Origin: Devosia lucknowensis
GTDB lineage: Bacteria; Pseudomonadota; Alphaproteobacteria; Rhizobiales; Devosiaceae
Reading direction: 5' to 3'
DNA length: 64,000 nucleotides
Assembly: GCF_900177655.1 (NCBI RefSeq)
Contig: NZ_FXWK01000001.1
Coordinates: 1,984,001-2,048,000, forward strand
The position numbers and the translations under genes are program-made. A model generated the notes under the pieces. The model saw only the letters and a list, made by a program, of their open reading frames with translations. It was not told where the DNA came from and made no database searches. This document shows positions 51,804-60,537 of this stretch, piece by piece. Every line of letters starts with the position of its first letter. Within the stretch, counting starts at the first letter, position 1.

Positions 51804-52616
51804 ATGTCCGAGCCCGCAACCAATCCCGGCGCCATCGCGCCGCGTCTTGCCATCTTCACGGATTTCGACGGCACACTGGTCGAAATCGCCGATACCCCTG
51901 ATGCCGTTGAAGTATCCACGGAACTGACCGACCAGCTGGATCAGGCATCCCGAGATTTCGATCACGCGTTTGCCGTCATCACCGGACGTGAAATCGCCGA
52001 CATCGACCGCTTCCTCTCACCTCTGCACTTGCCCGTGGCCGGTGCCCACGGCGCCCAGCGGCGGCGCGCCGACGGCACGCTGCTCGAACTCGATGACGAA
52101 ATCAGCGCCGCCGCCGAAGCCATCGCCGAGGCTGTTCAGCCGTTCCTGATGACGCATCCCGAGCTCATCCTCGAGGCCAAGGATGGTGCCGTCGCCCTCC
52201 ACTATCGACAGGCCCAACAGCTCGAAAACGAATGTGTTCTCGTGATGCAGGAAGCGATCGCTGACCATCCGGGCTTCACTCTAGTGCACGGGAAAATGGT
52301 GATCGAGGCACGACCGTCCGGCTACGACAAGGGCAGCGCCCTTCGCGCCTTCATGCAGGAAGAACCGTTCCGCGGCCGCACGCCGATTTTCATCGGCGAC
52401 GACACCACTGACGAGGATGCCTTCCGCGTGGCCCAGGAATTGGGCGGCATCGGCATCAAGCTCGGGCCTGGCGAAACCGTTGCCCGCATGCGCATCGCCG
52501 ACGTGGCTTCCGTTCACGCCCTGCTCCGCGGCCTCGCGGAAATCACCACGCGTCCGCAGGCAGCCGAAGAGCTTGAGCAGGAAGATCCCATCCTCGCCGA
52601 AACCACCGCGCACTGA
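51804..52616 (+). CDS. otsB: Trehalose-6-phosphate phosphatase
   Basis: The 270-residue HAD phosphatase has motif I FTDFDGTLVEIADTPDAV near residue 18, where the first Asp is the nucleophile, and the late metal motif IGDDTTDEDAF near residue 195, plus YDKGSALRAFM. It removes phosphate from trehalose 6-phosphate. It precedes otsA on the same strand with a 58-base gap. Trehalose made by this pair is commonly an osmo- and desiccation protectant. Confidence 0.95.
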   Translation: MSEPATNPGAIAPRLAIFTDFDGTLVEIADTPDAVEVSTELTDQLDQASRDFDHAFAVITGREIADIDRFLSPLHLPVAGAHGAQRRRADGTLLELDDEISAAAEAIAEAVQPFLMTHPELILEAKDGAVALHYRQAQQLENECVLVMQEAIADHPGFTLVHGKMVIEARPSGYDKGSALRAFMQEEPFRGRTPIFIGDDTTDEDAFRVAQELGGIGIKLGPGETVARMRIADVASVHALLRGLAEITTRPQAAEELEQEDPILAETTAH

Positions 52617-52674
52617 ACCGCCCGGCCGGACGCGTCCGGCCGCTCAGCCTGACCTTGAAGGAGACGCTACCGCC

Positions 52675-54090
52675 ATGAGCCGCATCGTTGTCGTATCGAA
52701 CCGCACACCGGGCAAAGGCCCCGCCGCCGGCGGCCTCGCTGTGGCCCTGCGCAAGGTACTGAGCGAACGGGAGGGCTTCTGGTTCGGATGGTCCGGCAAG
52801 CTGACCGATGATCCCTCGCGCGAGGCGCGGTTCGAGGATATCGACGGGCTTAGAGTGGCGCAGGTTGACCTCACTCGCGACGATCATCACGCCTATTATG
52901 CAGGCTTCTCCAACTCCATCCTCTGGCCCAGCTTCCACCTGCGCCTTGATCTCGCGACCATCGAGAGCCACTGGTACGAGGGCTATCGCCGGGTCAATCA
53001 GCAGTTCGCCCGCGCCCTTCTGCCGATGCTCAAGCCGGACGATATCATCTGGGTGCATGACTATCACCTGATCCCCTTGGCCTCCGAACTCCGGCAGCTG
53101 GGCGCTCGTAACCGCATCGGTTTCTACCTCCACATTCCCTTCCCCACGGCCGATGCACTTTACGCCATCCCGCACCACGAGGAACTCATGCGCGACCTCT
53201 CGCGCTACGATCTCGTCGGCATGCAGGCTCGGCGCGACGTCGCCGCCTTCACCGAATTCGCCGAGCATCAGGCGCCATCCACCTTCGGCGGTCACGAAGT
53301 GCGCAACATCGACTTCAGCCGTTCCGAAGTGGACGCCTTCCCCATCGGCTCCGATCCGGACGCATTTGCCAGGCTCGCCGTGAGCCCTGCCGCGACCAAG
53401 ATGGTGCACCGCATGAAGCGGGCGCTGGGCGATCAACGCCTGATCCTGGGCGTCGATCGGCTCGATTATTCCAAGGGTCTGCCGCAGCGCATCGAGGCCT
53501 ACGAAAAGCTTCTCGCCAATAACGCGCGCCTCCGCCGTTCCGTGCACATGCTGCAGGTGGCGCCGCCCTCGCGCGACAGCATCAAGGAATACCAGGAAAC
53601 GAGCGACACGCTCGATGCCATGTGCGGCCGGGTCATGGGACATTTCGCCGAGCCGGATTGGCAGCCCCTCACCTATGTCAAGCGCGCCTACGGCCAGCCC
53701 AGTCTTGCAGGCCTCTACCGGCTGGCTCGCGTCGGCCTGGTCACCCCTTTACGCGATGGCATGAACCTTGTCGCCCATGAGTTTGTTGGTTCGCAGAACC
53801 CGGAAGATCCCGGCGTGCTGGTCCTGTCTCGCTTTGCGGGCGCCGCCGAAATCTTCCCGGAGGCCCTGCTGGTCAACCCGTTCGATACCGACGAAACCTC
53901 CGAGGCCCTGCGCATGGCTCTCGACATGCCGGTCGAGGAGCGGCGCGAACGCTGGGGCGCCCTGATGGATGCCGCGCAACGCCACAATGTCGATGATTGG
54001 GCGGTGAGCTTCCTCGATCGCCTCGCTCCGGGCTCACTGCGGCCGGGTAGCGGCACGCGCGATATTCTCTATCTCGCGTCGGTCGCCTGA
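52675..54090 (+). CDS. otsA: Trehalose-6-phosphate synthase
   Basis: The 471-residue GT20 glycosyltransferase makes trehalose 6-phosphate from UDP-glucose and glucose 6-phosphate. It has VVSNRTPGKGPAAGGLAVAL at the N-terminus, VHDYHLIPLA, ILGVDRLDYSKGLPQRI and GMNLVAHEFVG near the C-terminus. The ATG at 52675 follows AAGGAGACG. The open frame extends far upstream through otsB in another frame and is not used. A hairpin terminator follows. Confidence 0.96.
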   Translation: MSRIVVVSNRTPGKGPAAGGLAVALRKVLSEREGFWFGWSGKLTDDPSREARFEDIDGLRVAQVDLTRDDHHAYYAGFSNSILWPSFHLRLDLATIESHWYEGYRRVNQQFARALLPMLKPDDIIWVHDYHLIPLASELRQLGARNRIGFYLHIPFPTADALYAIPHHEELMRDLSRYDLVGMQARRDVAAFTEFAEHQAPSTFGGHEVRNIDFSRSEVDAFPIGSDPDAFARLAVSPAATKMVHRMKRALGDQRLILGVDRLDYSKGLPQRIEAYEKLLANNARLRRSVHMLQVAPPSRDSIKEYQETSDTLDAMCGRVMGHFAEPDWQPLTYVKRAYGQPSLAGLYRLARVGLVTPLRDGMNLVAHEFVGSQNPEDPGVLVLSRFAGAAEIFPEALLVNPFDTDETSEALRMALDMPVEERRERWGALMDAAQRHNVDDWAVSFLDRLAPGSLRPGSGTRDILYLASVA

Positions 54091-54107
54091 CCTGTCGCTC
54101 TAAACAA

Positions 54108-54133
54108 AAAGGGCGGCCTTGGAGCCGCCCTTT
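54108..54133. terminator. Bidirectional Rho-independent terminator
   Basis: AAAGGGCGGC and GCCGCCCTTT (54108-54117 and 54124-54133) make a 10-bp stem with a six-base loop between convergent otsA and the helicase gene. On the minus strand it runs into TTTTTGTTT, so it is a strong terminator for the helicase and a weaker one for otsA. Confidence 0.85.
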
Positions 54134-54142
54134 CGGTTTCGA

Positions 54143-55567
54143 TCAGTTTGCCGAGGCACGACGCGCCCGGCCGGCTTCGCGCTGGCTCTTGTTCCAGCGC
54201 GGCTTTCCGGACTTTGCACCACCCGGCTTGTTTGCGGCGGGACGGGCCGATTGGGGAGCCACTTCACCGTCGCGGCGCGCAGGCTTGCCATCGGCTGCCT
54301 TGGTCCGCTCCCCCCCGGGACGTGGCGTGTTGAACTTGCGCGGATTGGGCTTTGGATTGCGTGCCGAGCGGACGCCTGCCGGCGCGCCGGGAGCGTTGCG
54401 CGGCTGGCGCGGTGCTGGAGCTTCCTCAACCAGGTTGACGTCACCGCTCACCGGCAACGTGCGGCGGATAAGACGCTCGACATCGCGCAGCTTGCTCTTC
54501 TCCGTGCCGTCGCAGAGCGTGATGGCGATGCCCGATGCCCCGTTGCGGCCGGTGCGGCCGATGCGGTGCACATAGTTCTCTGGATCGTCGGGAAGCTCAT
54601 AATTCACCACATGGGTGATGTCCTTGACGTCGATGCCACGCGCGGCGATATCGGTCGCCACGAGAATGCGCACCGAACCATTGGCAAAGCCCTTGAGCGC
54701 AGCCTGACGCGCATTCTGGCTCTTGTTGCCGTGGATCGCTGCGGCCTCGTGCCCGTCGATGGCCAGGTTTTTGGCAACGCGGTCGGCGCCGTGTTTGGTG
54801 CGCGAGAAGATGATGACGCGCTCCATGCCTTCCTTCTCGTCGGCCAGGAGCTCGTTGAGAACGCCCCGCTTGGCCTTCGATCCGGACATGATCACGCGCT
54901 GATCGATCTTGACCACCGTCGAGCCCTGCGGCGCTGCTTCCACCTTGATCGGATCTTTCAGCAGTGTCTTGGCCAGGTCTTCCACTTCTGCGGCCATGGT
55001 CGCCGAAAACAGCATGGTCTGGCGCTTGAGGCCGATCGCCTTGGCGATGGCACGGACCGGAGCGATAAAACCCATGTCGAGCATGCGGTCGGCTTCATCG
55101 AGCACCAGCCAGCGCGTTTCGTTGAGGCGAATCTTGTTGTCGTCCAGCAGGTCCTTGAGGCGGCCCGGGGTCGCCACGACCACGTCCACGCCCTTGGCAA
55201 TCTTCTGCACCTGGTGGTAGCGCGACACGCCACCGAGCACGAGCACGGTGTCGAGCTTCATCTTCGAGCCGGCGAACTTGCGCAGGTTCTCTTCGATCTG
55301 CACGGCCAGTTCACGCGTCGGCGCGAGAACCAGGGCACGCGTCGTCATCGGGCGCGGACGCCCGGTCAGGGTCAGCAGGCCAGCCAGGATCGGAAGGCCG
55401 AAGGCGGCCGTCTTTCCCGACCCGGTCTGGGCAATACCCAGCATATCCCGGCCTTCGATCAGCTTTGGGATTGCCTGGGTCTGGATTTTAGTGGGCTCGG
55501 TGAAGCCGCCGGCAGTCAGGCTGTCGGTGATAACGGTCGGCAGGCCGAGCGAAATGAAATCGGACAA
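54143..55567 (-). CDS. rhlE: DEAD-box RNA helicase (RhlE-like)
   Basis: The 474-residue protein has all DEAD-box motifs in order: the Q motif, AQTGSGKTAAFGLP, APTRELAVQI, TPGRLKDLL, LDEADRMLDMGF, LFSATM, FSRTKHGADR, ATDIAARGIDV and HRIGRTGRNG. The C-terminal 100 residues are rich in Arg, Lys, Pro and Asn, a usual RNA-binding tail. Assignment to RhlE rather than another DEAD protein is by resemblance and not certain. The gene has a 343-base upstream leader region. Confidence 0.9.
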   Translation of the reverse strand: MSDFISLGLPTVITDSLTAGGFTEPTKIQTQAIPKLIEGRDMLGIAQTGSGKTAAFGLPILAGLLTLTGRPRPMTTRALVLAPTRELAVQIEENLRKFAGSKMKLDTVLVLGGVSRYHQVQKIAKGVDVVVATPGRLKDLLDDNKIRLNETRWLVLDEADRMLDMGFIAPVRAIAKAIGLKRQTMLFSATMAAEVEDLAKTLLKDPIKVEAAPQGSTVVKIDQRVIMSGSKAKRGVLNELLADEKEGMERVIIFSRTKHGADRVAKNLAIDGHEAAAIHGNKSQNARQAALKGFANGSVRILVATDIAARGIDVKDITHVVNYELPDDPENYVHRIGRTGRNGASGIAITLCDGTEKSKLRDVERLIRRTLPVSGDVNLVEEAPAPRQPRNAPGAPAGVRSARNPKPNPRKFNTPRPGGERTKAADGKPARRDGEVAPQSARPAANKPGGAKSGKPRWNKSQREAGRARRASAN

Positions 55568-55910
55568 AATGTTGTCTTTCCTCTTGCGCGAAATCGCGCA
55601 TGCGCCGGCCCGAAGGCGGGTGGCGCTGTCAAAAAATGCAATCGGGCGAAACGGGATGTATCGCGCGGGTGCTGGCTCAAACCCGGACCGATTGCCGGTC
55701 GGCGATCTAGGTATCCGGGGTGACTTCGCCGCTCACCGCATGAGTAAGAAGGGAAGTCCATCGACGGCCATTCTGCCGCGACGTGCCGCTCATATGGGGG
55801 AAATCCACGAAAAGTGCAAGCGCGGCCGGCGCATGGGTGGGGTGCTGCCAGACGCGGACATGGATCCCGGCTTGCGCCGGGACGACACCGCGCTATGGTG
55901 ATCAGAAGCC
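55568..55910. other. Long leader/intergenic region upstream of the helicase gene
   Basis: This 343-base gap lies upstream of the helicase start on the minus strand and just after the molybdoenzyme stop. It holds one G/C-rich palindrome, TCCCGGC and GCCGGGA (55865-55871 and 55876-55882), of the kind repeated in other gaps. No ORF with a ribosome site is convincing. A long 5' leader would suit a helicase gene, but no defined RNA element is recognised. Confidence 0.5.
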
Positions 55911-56702
55911 TCAAATGCCGCCGTACCAGTCGTAGCCGTTGTCCTCCCAGTAGCCGCCCTTGCCCCGGCCGAAGGGGGTGAGGTCGTCGACCAGTTCGAT
56001 CGTGTGCAGGTACTTTGGCTGCTTGTAGCCCAGCGCCCGCTCGATCCTCAGGCGGATCGGAGCGCCATTGCTGACCGGCAGAACCTGATCATTGAGGCCG
56101 TAGCTCAGGATCGACTGCGGGTGGTACGCATCCACCAGGTCGGAGCTGGTATAATAGAGCACGTCGCCCGATAGCGTCCGCTGGATATTGTCGTAGCAGT
56201 GGTAGACGGCGAAACGCGCGCCGGGCTTCACGCCAGCCTGATCCAGCACCGGTCCCAGGGGCGTACCGGTCCATTTGGCGATGCAGCTCCACCCCTCGAC
56301 GCAGTCATGCCGGGTGATCTGCGTCCGGGCCGGCATGTTGCGCAGCTCCGCCAGCGAAAAGCTGACTTCCTTGTCCACCATGCCCTTGATGGTCAGGCGG
56401 TAGGGCTCGAATTCGGCCTGGCGCAGGAACATGTATTCGGCCGTCGTCGGCTCGGTCGAGCCATTGGGCTTCATCCCCTGCCGGATTTCGCTCTCTGCAT
56501 ATTCGCGTGCAAGGACTTCGTCGCCGATCAGCGCCCGCTGCGCCCGATAGGTCAGCACATTGGCGCTCTCGATGGCCTCGCGGATCGGATTGCCGCGCTG
56601 CCCGAGGAAGTCGAACTGATTGCAGCCGCTCAGTGCGAGGGACGACCCCACCGCTGCGGAGCCGAGGAGAAACTTGCGGCGATTGACGATGAGCCGGCTC
56701 AT
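55911..56702 (-). CDS. Sulfite oxidase-fold molybdopterin oxidoreductase, exported
   Basis: The 263-residue protein has a Tat signal, VNRRKFLLGSAAVG, followed by a possible lipobox LSGC27, so it may be an exported lipoprotein. The molybdenum ligand is probably C134 in TRHDCVEGWSC, which matches the sulfite oxidase/YedY fold, and the C-terminal GRGKGGYWEDNGYDW is typical of small stand-alone members. Substrate is unknown; sulfite, sulfoxide or methionine sulfoxide reactions occur in relatives. It overlaps the cytochrome b gene by four bases, so the two form one enzyme with membrane electron transfer. Confidence 0.86.
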   Translation of the reverse strand: MSRLIVNRRKFLLGSAAVGSSLALSGCNQFDFLGQRGNPIREAIESANVLTYRAQRALIGDEVLAREYAESEIRQGMKPNGSTEPTTAEYMFLRQAEFEPYRLTIKGMVDKEVSFSLAELRNMPARTQITRHDCVEGWSCIAKWTGTPLGPVLDQAGVKPGARFAVYHCYDNIQRTLSGDVLYYTSSDLVDAYHPQSILSYGLNDQVLPVSNGAPIRLRIERALGYKQPKYLHTIELVDDLTPFGRGKGGYWEDNGYDWYGGI

Positions 56703-57547
56703 GGCTTGTCCCCTTCCTGGGTCGGCGTACCCGGGCTCGTGCGGTACCAGCCTGTCAGCATCGAGCGCAATTCGTTGAACGGCCCGGCCAGCAGCACCAT
56801 CGCGATATGCACGATGAAGAACAGCACCAGCAGAGCCATGACGATGAAATGAATGGTTCGAGCCGTCTGCCGGCCGCCGAAGACATCCAGCAGCCAGGGC
56901 CATGCCGCATCCATGCCCGGACTCATGGTGAGGCCTGTCAGGATGATCAGCGGAAAGAGAATGAAGAACACGGTGAAGTAACTGAGCTTCTGCAGCGGCG
57001 AATAGCGGCGGCCATGGTGCAGGCGGAACCGCGCGTGATCGAGCGCGTCGCGCGGCAGGCCGGAGAGGTCTGCGCCCTGAGGAATGATGTCCCGCTTCAT
57101 ATGGCCGTTGATCAGGCTCGCCAGGAACCACACGAACAGGGCCGCAACGAAGATCCAGCCGAAAAAGAAATGCACCACGCGTCCCGTGGCAAGGTCGCGA
57201 TAGGACGGGATCGTGACCGCACCGGGAAAGCCGGTATATTGCGGCTGCTCTGCCGAACCACTCATCCCCAGCACGCCGGTCGTGTCGAACGTATTGCCGA
57301 ATACCGTCGTCTGCCCGCGCGGTCCGTTTGGAGTGTTGATCGCACCGATTTCGAGAATGGCATTGTCGAACTCGAAACCCGACTGCTGACCGATGTAGAG
57401 CGCGGGATGGGCATTGAAGATCTGTAGTCCCGACAGCAGCAGGAAGAAGAGGCAGATGGCCCAGGTCCAATGCGTCAGACGGGTCCAGATGGACTGGCGA
57501 TACACCAGCGGGCCGCGCTGCGGCGGCAGGCTCTGTTGGTCTGTCAT
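56699..57547 (-). CDS. Membrane cytochrome b subunit
   Basis: The 282-residue protein has four or more membrane helices and the motif IWTRLTHWTWAICLFFLLLSG at its N-terminus, with histidines in helix 1 and later helices (HFFFGWIFVAALFVW, HFIVMALLVLFFIVHIAM) that can hold two b hemes. It belongs with diheme cytochrome b subunits of formate dehydrogenases and thiosulfate reductases. It would link the exported molybdoenzyme with the quinone pool. Its promoter is a predicted ECF site at 57650-57675. Confidence 0.88.
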   Translation of the reverse strand: MTDQQSLPPQRGPLVYRQSIWTRLTHWTWAICLFFLLLSGLQIFNAHPALYIGQQSGFEFDNAILEIGAINTPNGPRGQTTVFGNTFDTTGVLGMSGSAEQPQYTGFPGAVTIPSYRDLATGRVVHFFFGWIFVAALFVWFLASLINGHMKRDIIPQGADLSGLPRDALDHARFRLHHGRRYSPLQKLSYFTVFFILFPLIILTGLTMSPGMDAAWPWLLDVFGGRQTARTIHFIVMALLVLFFIVHIAMVLLAGPFNELRSMLTGWYRTSPGTPTQEGDKP

Positions 57548-57649
57548 GGTCTCCCCTCCCGGCCGAATGCTGGGCCCACTTGCAGTAACGCTAACGCAAC
57601 CCGGTGCTGCTCGCCATCACGTCGATGTTATTGCAGCACGTAACTTTCA

Positions 57650-57675
57650 TTCGTTCTCCCGGTGCCGATCGTTAC
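57650..57675 (-). promoter_or_regulatory. Predicted ECF-type promoter for the molybdoenzyme operon
   Basis: On the minus strand GTAACG (57675-57670) is followed by a 16-base spacer and CGAA (57653-57650), matching the pattern reported for Caulobacter SigF promoters (GTAACC-N16-CGAA). The transcript would start about 95 bases before the cytochrome b gene. The same element, with identical spacing, occurs on the plus strand nearby. Confidence 0.7.
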
Positions 57676-57702
57676 CGCCGCTCGCTTTTTTGTCTGCGGC
57701 GT

Positions 57703-57728
57703 GTAACGTCGAACCACAGGGCCGCGAA
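57703..57728 (+). promoter_or_regulatory. Predicted ECF-type promoter for the sigma factor operon
   Basis: GTAACG (57703-57708), a 16-base spacer and CGAA (57725-57728) form an ECF-type promoter 16 bases before the sigma factor start codon. Matching elements on both sides of the gap argue for autoregulation and control of the divergent operon. Confidence 0.7.
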
Positions 57729-57744
57729 TGGAGTTGAAATAAAG

Positions 57745-58287
57745 GTGGATGGGATCGAACAGCGACTGCGAGAGCTGATGCTCGCTGCGTTTGACGGCGA
57801 TACATCTGCCTATCGGGCGCTGCTTGCCGAACTGGCGCGCTACTTGGGCCCCTGGTTTGCGCGACGCCTGGGGCCCGCTCACGCATCGCATGCGGAGGAT
57901 CTCGTGCAGGAAACCCTGCTTGCCGTCCATACGCGGCGCATGACCTATGATCGAAGCCGCCCCTTCACGGCTTGGTTGCATGCAATCGCGCACCACAAAT
58001 ATGTAGATCATGTGAGGCGCACGGCCATCCGTCCCACGGTTCACCTAGAGGACGATGCCCCCGTCTTTGCCGCCGACGACAGCGCCAACGCCGCTGACCG
58101 CCGAGACGTCGACGCAGTACTCGCCACCGTATCGGACCGTACCGCCGATCTTATTCGTCAGACCAGGATTGAAGGCGCCAGCGTTGCCGAGGCCGCTGCG
58201 CGCCACGGCATCAGCGAAACAGCTGCAAAAGTATCAATTCACCGCGGGATCAAGTCGTTGATGGGACGGTTCGGGGGCGACAAATGA
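57745..58287 (+). CDS. ECF-type RNA polymerase sigma factor
   Basis: The 180-residue protein has the sigma-70 region 2 (HAEDLVQETLLAVHTRR and FTAWLHAIAHHKYVDHVRR) and region 4 (TADLIRQTRIEGASVAEAAARHGISETAAKVSIHRGIKSL) of ECF sigma factors. Because the next gene is NrsF-like, it should be a SigF-type ECF factor, which in Caulobacter answers to heavy-metal and oxidant stress. The GTG at 57745 is preferred because the promoter ends just upstream; GGAG lies about 11 bases before it. Its own gene carries the matching promoter. Confidence 0.9.
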   Translation: MDGIEQRLRELMLAAFDGDTSAYRALLAELARYLGPWFARRLGPAHASHAEDLVQETLLAVHTRRMTYDRSRPFTAWLHAIAHHKYVDHVRRTAIRPTVHLEDDAPVFAADDSANAADRRDVDAVLATVSDRTADLIRQTRIEGASVAEAAARHGISETAAKVSIHRGIKSLMGRFGGDK

Positions 58288-58922
58288 CCGACGCCCTGAT
58301 CGAAAAATTGGCAAGCGATCTCACACCCGTCCCCGCACGGGCCATGGAGCGACGGCTCCTGATGGCCCTTTTGACTGGATTGGCGCTGAGCGTGGTCCTG
58401 GTCGTCGTGCTGGTCGGCATGGTCATGGGTCGACCCTTTGGCGGCGCATTTGGTGGATCCATGTTCTGGATCAAGCTCGCCTACACACTGGCGTTCGGCC
58501 TCATCGGCGTTGCCACAGCACCTGCCCTTTCGCGTCCTGACGGCAGGATCATGTGGCCTCTGGTGGGCGCCGCGATCCTGGTGCTCGCGGCGCTGGGCGC
58601 GGGTGGCATGCTTTGGATGCGTGCCGATTTTCCCATGCCTATGCTGATGGGGGCCACGGCACTGGTATGCCCCTGGCTGATACTCGTCGTCAGCCTGCCC
58701 TTGCTTGGCGTGCTGATCGTTGCCATGCGCCGCTTTGCTCCACGCTCGCCAGCCATGGCCGGATTTGCAGCAGGGTTGCTATCCGGCGGTTTCGGCGCAG
58801 CCGTTTATGCACTCTACTGCGCCGAGACCGGCATGCTCTTCATGGCACTTTGGTACTCGCTCGGCATTGCGCTCACCGCCGGGCTCGGGGCCCTGCTGGG
58901 TCAGCGTTTGTTGCGCTGGTAG
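58284..58922 (+). CDS. nrsF: NrsF-family anti-sigma factor (DUF1109)
   Basis: The 212-residue membrane protein has six hydrophobic helices beginning at about residue 25 and a short cytoplasmic N-terminus, MTDALIEKLASDLTPV, which is the usual sigma-binding part. DUF1109/NrsF proteins hold ECF sigma factors at the membrane and release them under stress. It overlaps the sigma gene by four bases. Two conserved cysteine positions are visible, C163-like in TALVCPWL and in YALYCAETG. Confidence 0.87.
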   Translation: MTDALIEKLASDLTPVPARAMERRLLMALLTGLALSVVLVVVLVGMVMGRPFGGAFGGSMFWIKLAYTLAFGLIGVATAPALSRPDGRIMWPLVGAAILVLAALGAGGMLWMRADFPMPMLMGATALVCPWLILVVSLPLLGVLIVAMRRFAPRSPAMAGFAAGLLSGGFGAAVYALYCAETGMLFMALWYSLGIALTAGLGALLGQRLLRW

Positions 58923-58928
58923 GAAAGA

Positions 58929-58954
58929 CTCCCGGAGGAACCGGGAGCCTTTCT
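58929..58954. terminator. Bidirectional terminator hairpin
   Basis: CTCCCGG and CCGGGAG (58929-58935 and 58941-58947) form a 7-bp stem with a 5-base loop between the convergent nrsF and superoxide dismutase genes. TTTCTT follows on the plus strand and TCTTTCC on the minus strand. Confidence 0.75.
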
Positions 58955-58958
58955 TGAC

Positions 58959-59660
58959 TCACTGCTCGGCCAGCGCCTCTGCATAGCGGATCGAGACCTC
59001 GTCCCAGTTCACAACGTCCCACCACTTGCTGAGATATTCGGCACGACGGTTGTTGTACGTAAGATAGTAGGCATGTTCCCAGACATCGTTGCCGATAACG
59101 GGAGTGCCCTTCACCTCGGCGACATCCATCAGCGGATTGTCCTGGTTCGGCGTGGTCGTGATTTCGAGTTCGTTGGCATCGTTGACGATCAACCAGACCC
59201 AGCCTGAGCCGAACCGCGCAGCGCCAGCATCCTGAAACGCGGTCTTGAAATCGTCCATGGAGCCGTAGGAGGCCTCGATTGCTGCGGACAGTTCCGCGCT
59301 CGGTTCTCCGGACTCGGCCGGCGGCCCGATGATTTCCCAGAAGAACGTGTGGTTCCAGTGCCCGCCGGCATTGTTCCGGATGGACGTCGCATAGTCGGCC
59401 GTGTTGGCCAGGATGTCCTCGAGCGCCACGTCGGTCAGGTTGTCGTCACCTTCCGCAGCAGCCTTGTTGAGGTTGTCGACGAACGACTGATGATGCTTGC
59501 TGTGATGCAGCTCCATCGTTTGCGCGTCGATCACGGGCTCGAGTGCATCATAGCCGTAGTCGAGGTCGGGCAGAGTGAATGGACCGTCGGTCTGGGCGAC
59601 GGCAGGCAGCGAGAAGGCGGCAATGGTCATGGCCGCGATCGCGGGTATGAGGGCTTTCAT
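58959..59660 (-). CDS. Fe/Mn superoxide dismutase, exported
   Basis: The 233-residue protein has the Fe/Mn SOD ligands: His in MELHHSKHHQSFVDNL, His in NNAGGHWNHTFFW, and Asp/His in DVWEHAYYLTY near the C-terminus. Unusually it has a signal peptide (MKALIPAIAAMTIAAFSLPAVAQT), so it works in the periplasm. The second ATG of the pair (59660) has better spacing from AAGGAG. It stands alone, next to the ECF sigma locus, and a long hairpin precedes it. Metal identity, Fe or Mn, cannot be told from this. Confidence 0.93.
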   Translation of the reverse strand: MKALIPAIAAMTIAAFSLPAVAQTDGPFTLPDLDYGYDALEPVIDAQTMELHHSKHHQSFVDNLNKAAAEGDDNLTDVALEDILANTADYATSIRNNAGGHWNHTFFWEIIGPPAESGEPSAELSAAIEASYGSMDDFKTAFQDAGAARFGSGWVWLIVNDANELEITTTPNQDNPLMDVAEVKGTPVIGNDVWEHAYYLTYNNRRAEYLSKWWDVVNWDEVSIRYAEALAEQ

Positions 59661-59770
59661 CATCAGGGCTCCTTGAATGGGCATGGGGGCAGAACCCCAC
59701 CCACCCGGAGCGGTTGCGATCACGCCGATGACGTTTTTGTTGGTCGTGTGCCGGCATCCCGGCAAGGCAC

Positions 59771-59791
59771 CATCTCGCCGGGGGCGAGATG
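59771..59791. terminator. Strong hairpin between ThuA-like and SOD genes
   Basis: CATCTCGCC and GGCGAGATG (59771-59779 and 59783-59791) make a perfect 9-bp stem with a three-base loop. It lies about 33 bases downstream of the ThuA-like stop on the minus strand. No T-tract follows, so it may be a 3'-end hairpin or a repeat. Confidence 0.55.
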
Positions 59792-59823
59792 GGTAATATC
59801 GTGGGACCGGGGCTGATCCAGGT

Positions 59824-60474
59824 CTACTCGTCGCGCGCCGCCCAGTTCATGCCGCGGCGCATGATGGTGGCCATGTTCGTGTTCTCGAATTCCTTGGCGG
59901 CATGGCCGAGCGTCATGTGGAACACCTTGCCCTCTCCATGGCGACGCTTCCACACGACGGGCATCACCACGCCATCGATCCACGCCGCATGTTCGCCGGT
60001 AAAGGTCGTCGTCGCCAGCACCTCGTTCGAGGGGTCGACATGCATGTAATACTGCTCGGACTTGTACGGGAAAGACGTCGGGAGGCCCGCCATGATCGGA
60101 TCGTCAGGCTTCGTGATGTCGACCGAGTAGTCGATGATGTTGCCCGGATGGGCCACCCACTGGCCGCCCACCATGAACTGGTAGTCCACCGCCTCGCGGA
60201 ATGCATCGCTCATGCCGCCGTGATGGCCGGCAAGACCCACGCCGTTCTCGACCGCCTTGGTCAGGTTCTCCGCCTCTTCCTTGGTGATCTTGCTCATCGT
60301 GAAGATCGGGATGATCAGCGACAGGTCGGCAATCGAGGGATCGGCGAAGGCGCTGGTCTCGGTGGCGGTCCGCACCGAAAAGCCATCCTCATGCAGCCAC
60401 CGGCGATAAATGGTGGCGCATTCTTCCGGGTCGTGACCTTCCCAGCCGCCGTAAACGATCAAAGCACTGCGCAT
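59824..60474 (-). CDS. ThuA-domain protein
   Basis: The 216-residue protein has the glutamine-amidotransferase-like ThuA fold: ALIVYGGWEGHDPEECA at the N-terminus, GLAGHHGGMSDAF in the middle and a PVVWKRRHGEGKVFHMTLGHAA segment near the end, with His/Glu residues common in this family. ThuA proteins are named from trehalose utilisation in rhizobia, but most have unproven roles, so no link to otsBA should be assumed. The ATG at 60474 is used. Confidence 0.82.
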   Translation of the reverse strand: MRSALIVYGGWEGHDPEECATIYRRWLHEDGFSVRTATETSAFADPSIADLSLIIPIFTMSKITKEEAENLTKAVENGVGLAGHHGGMSDAFREAVDYQFMVGGQWVAHPGNIIDYSVDITKPDDPIMAGLPTSFPYKSEQYYMHVDPSNEVLATTTFTGEHAAWIDGVVMPVVWKRRHGEGKVFHMTLGHAAKEFENTNMATIMRRGMNWAARDE

Positions 60475-60537
60475 ATGCGATACCCCGCAAATCAAACGGC
60501 GCGGAGAATACCCGAGTGAGCCGGTATGGGAAGCCCG

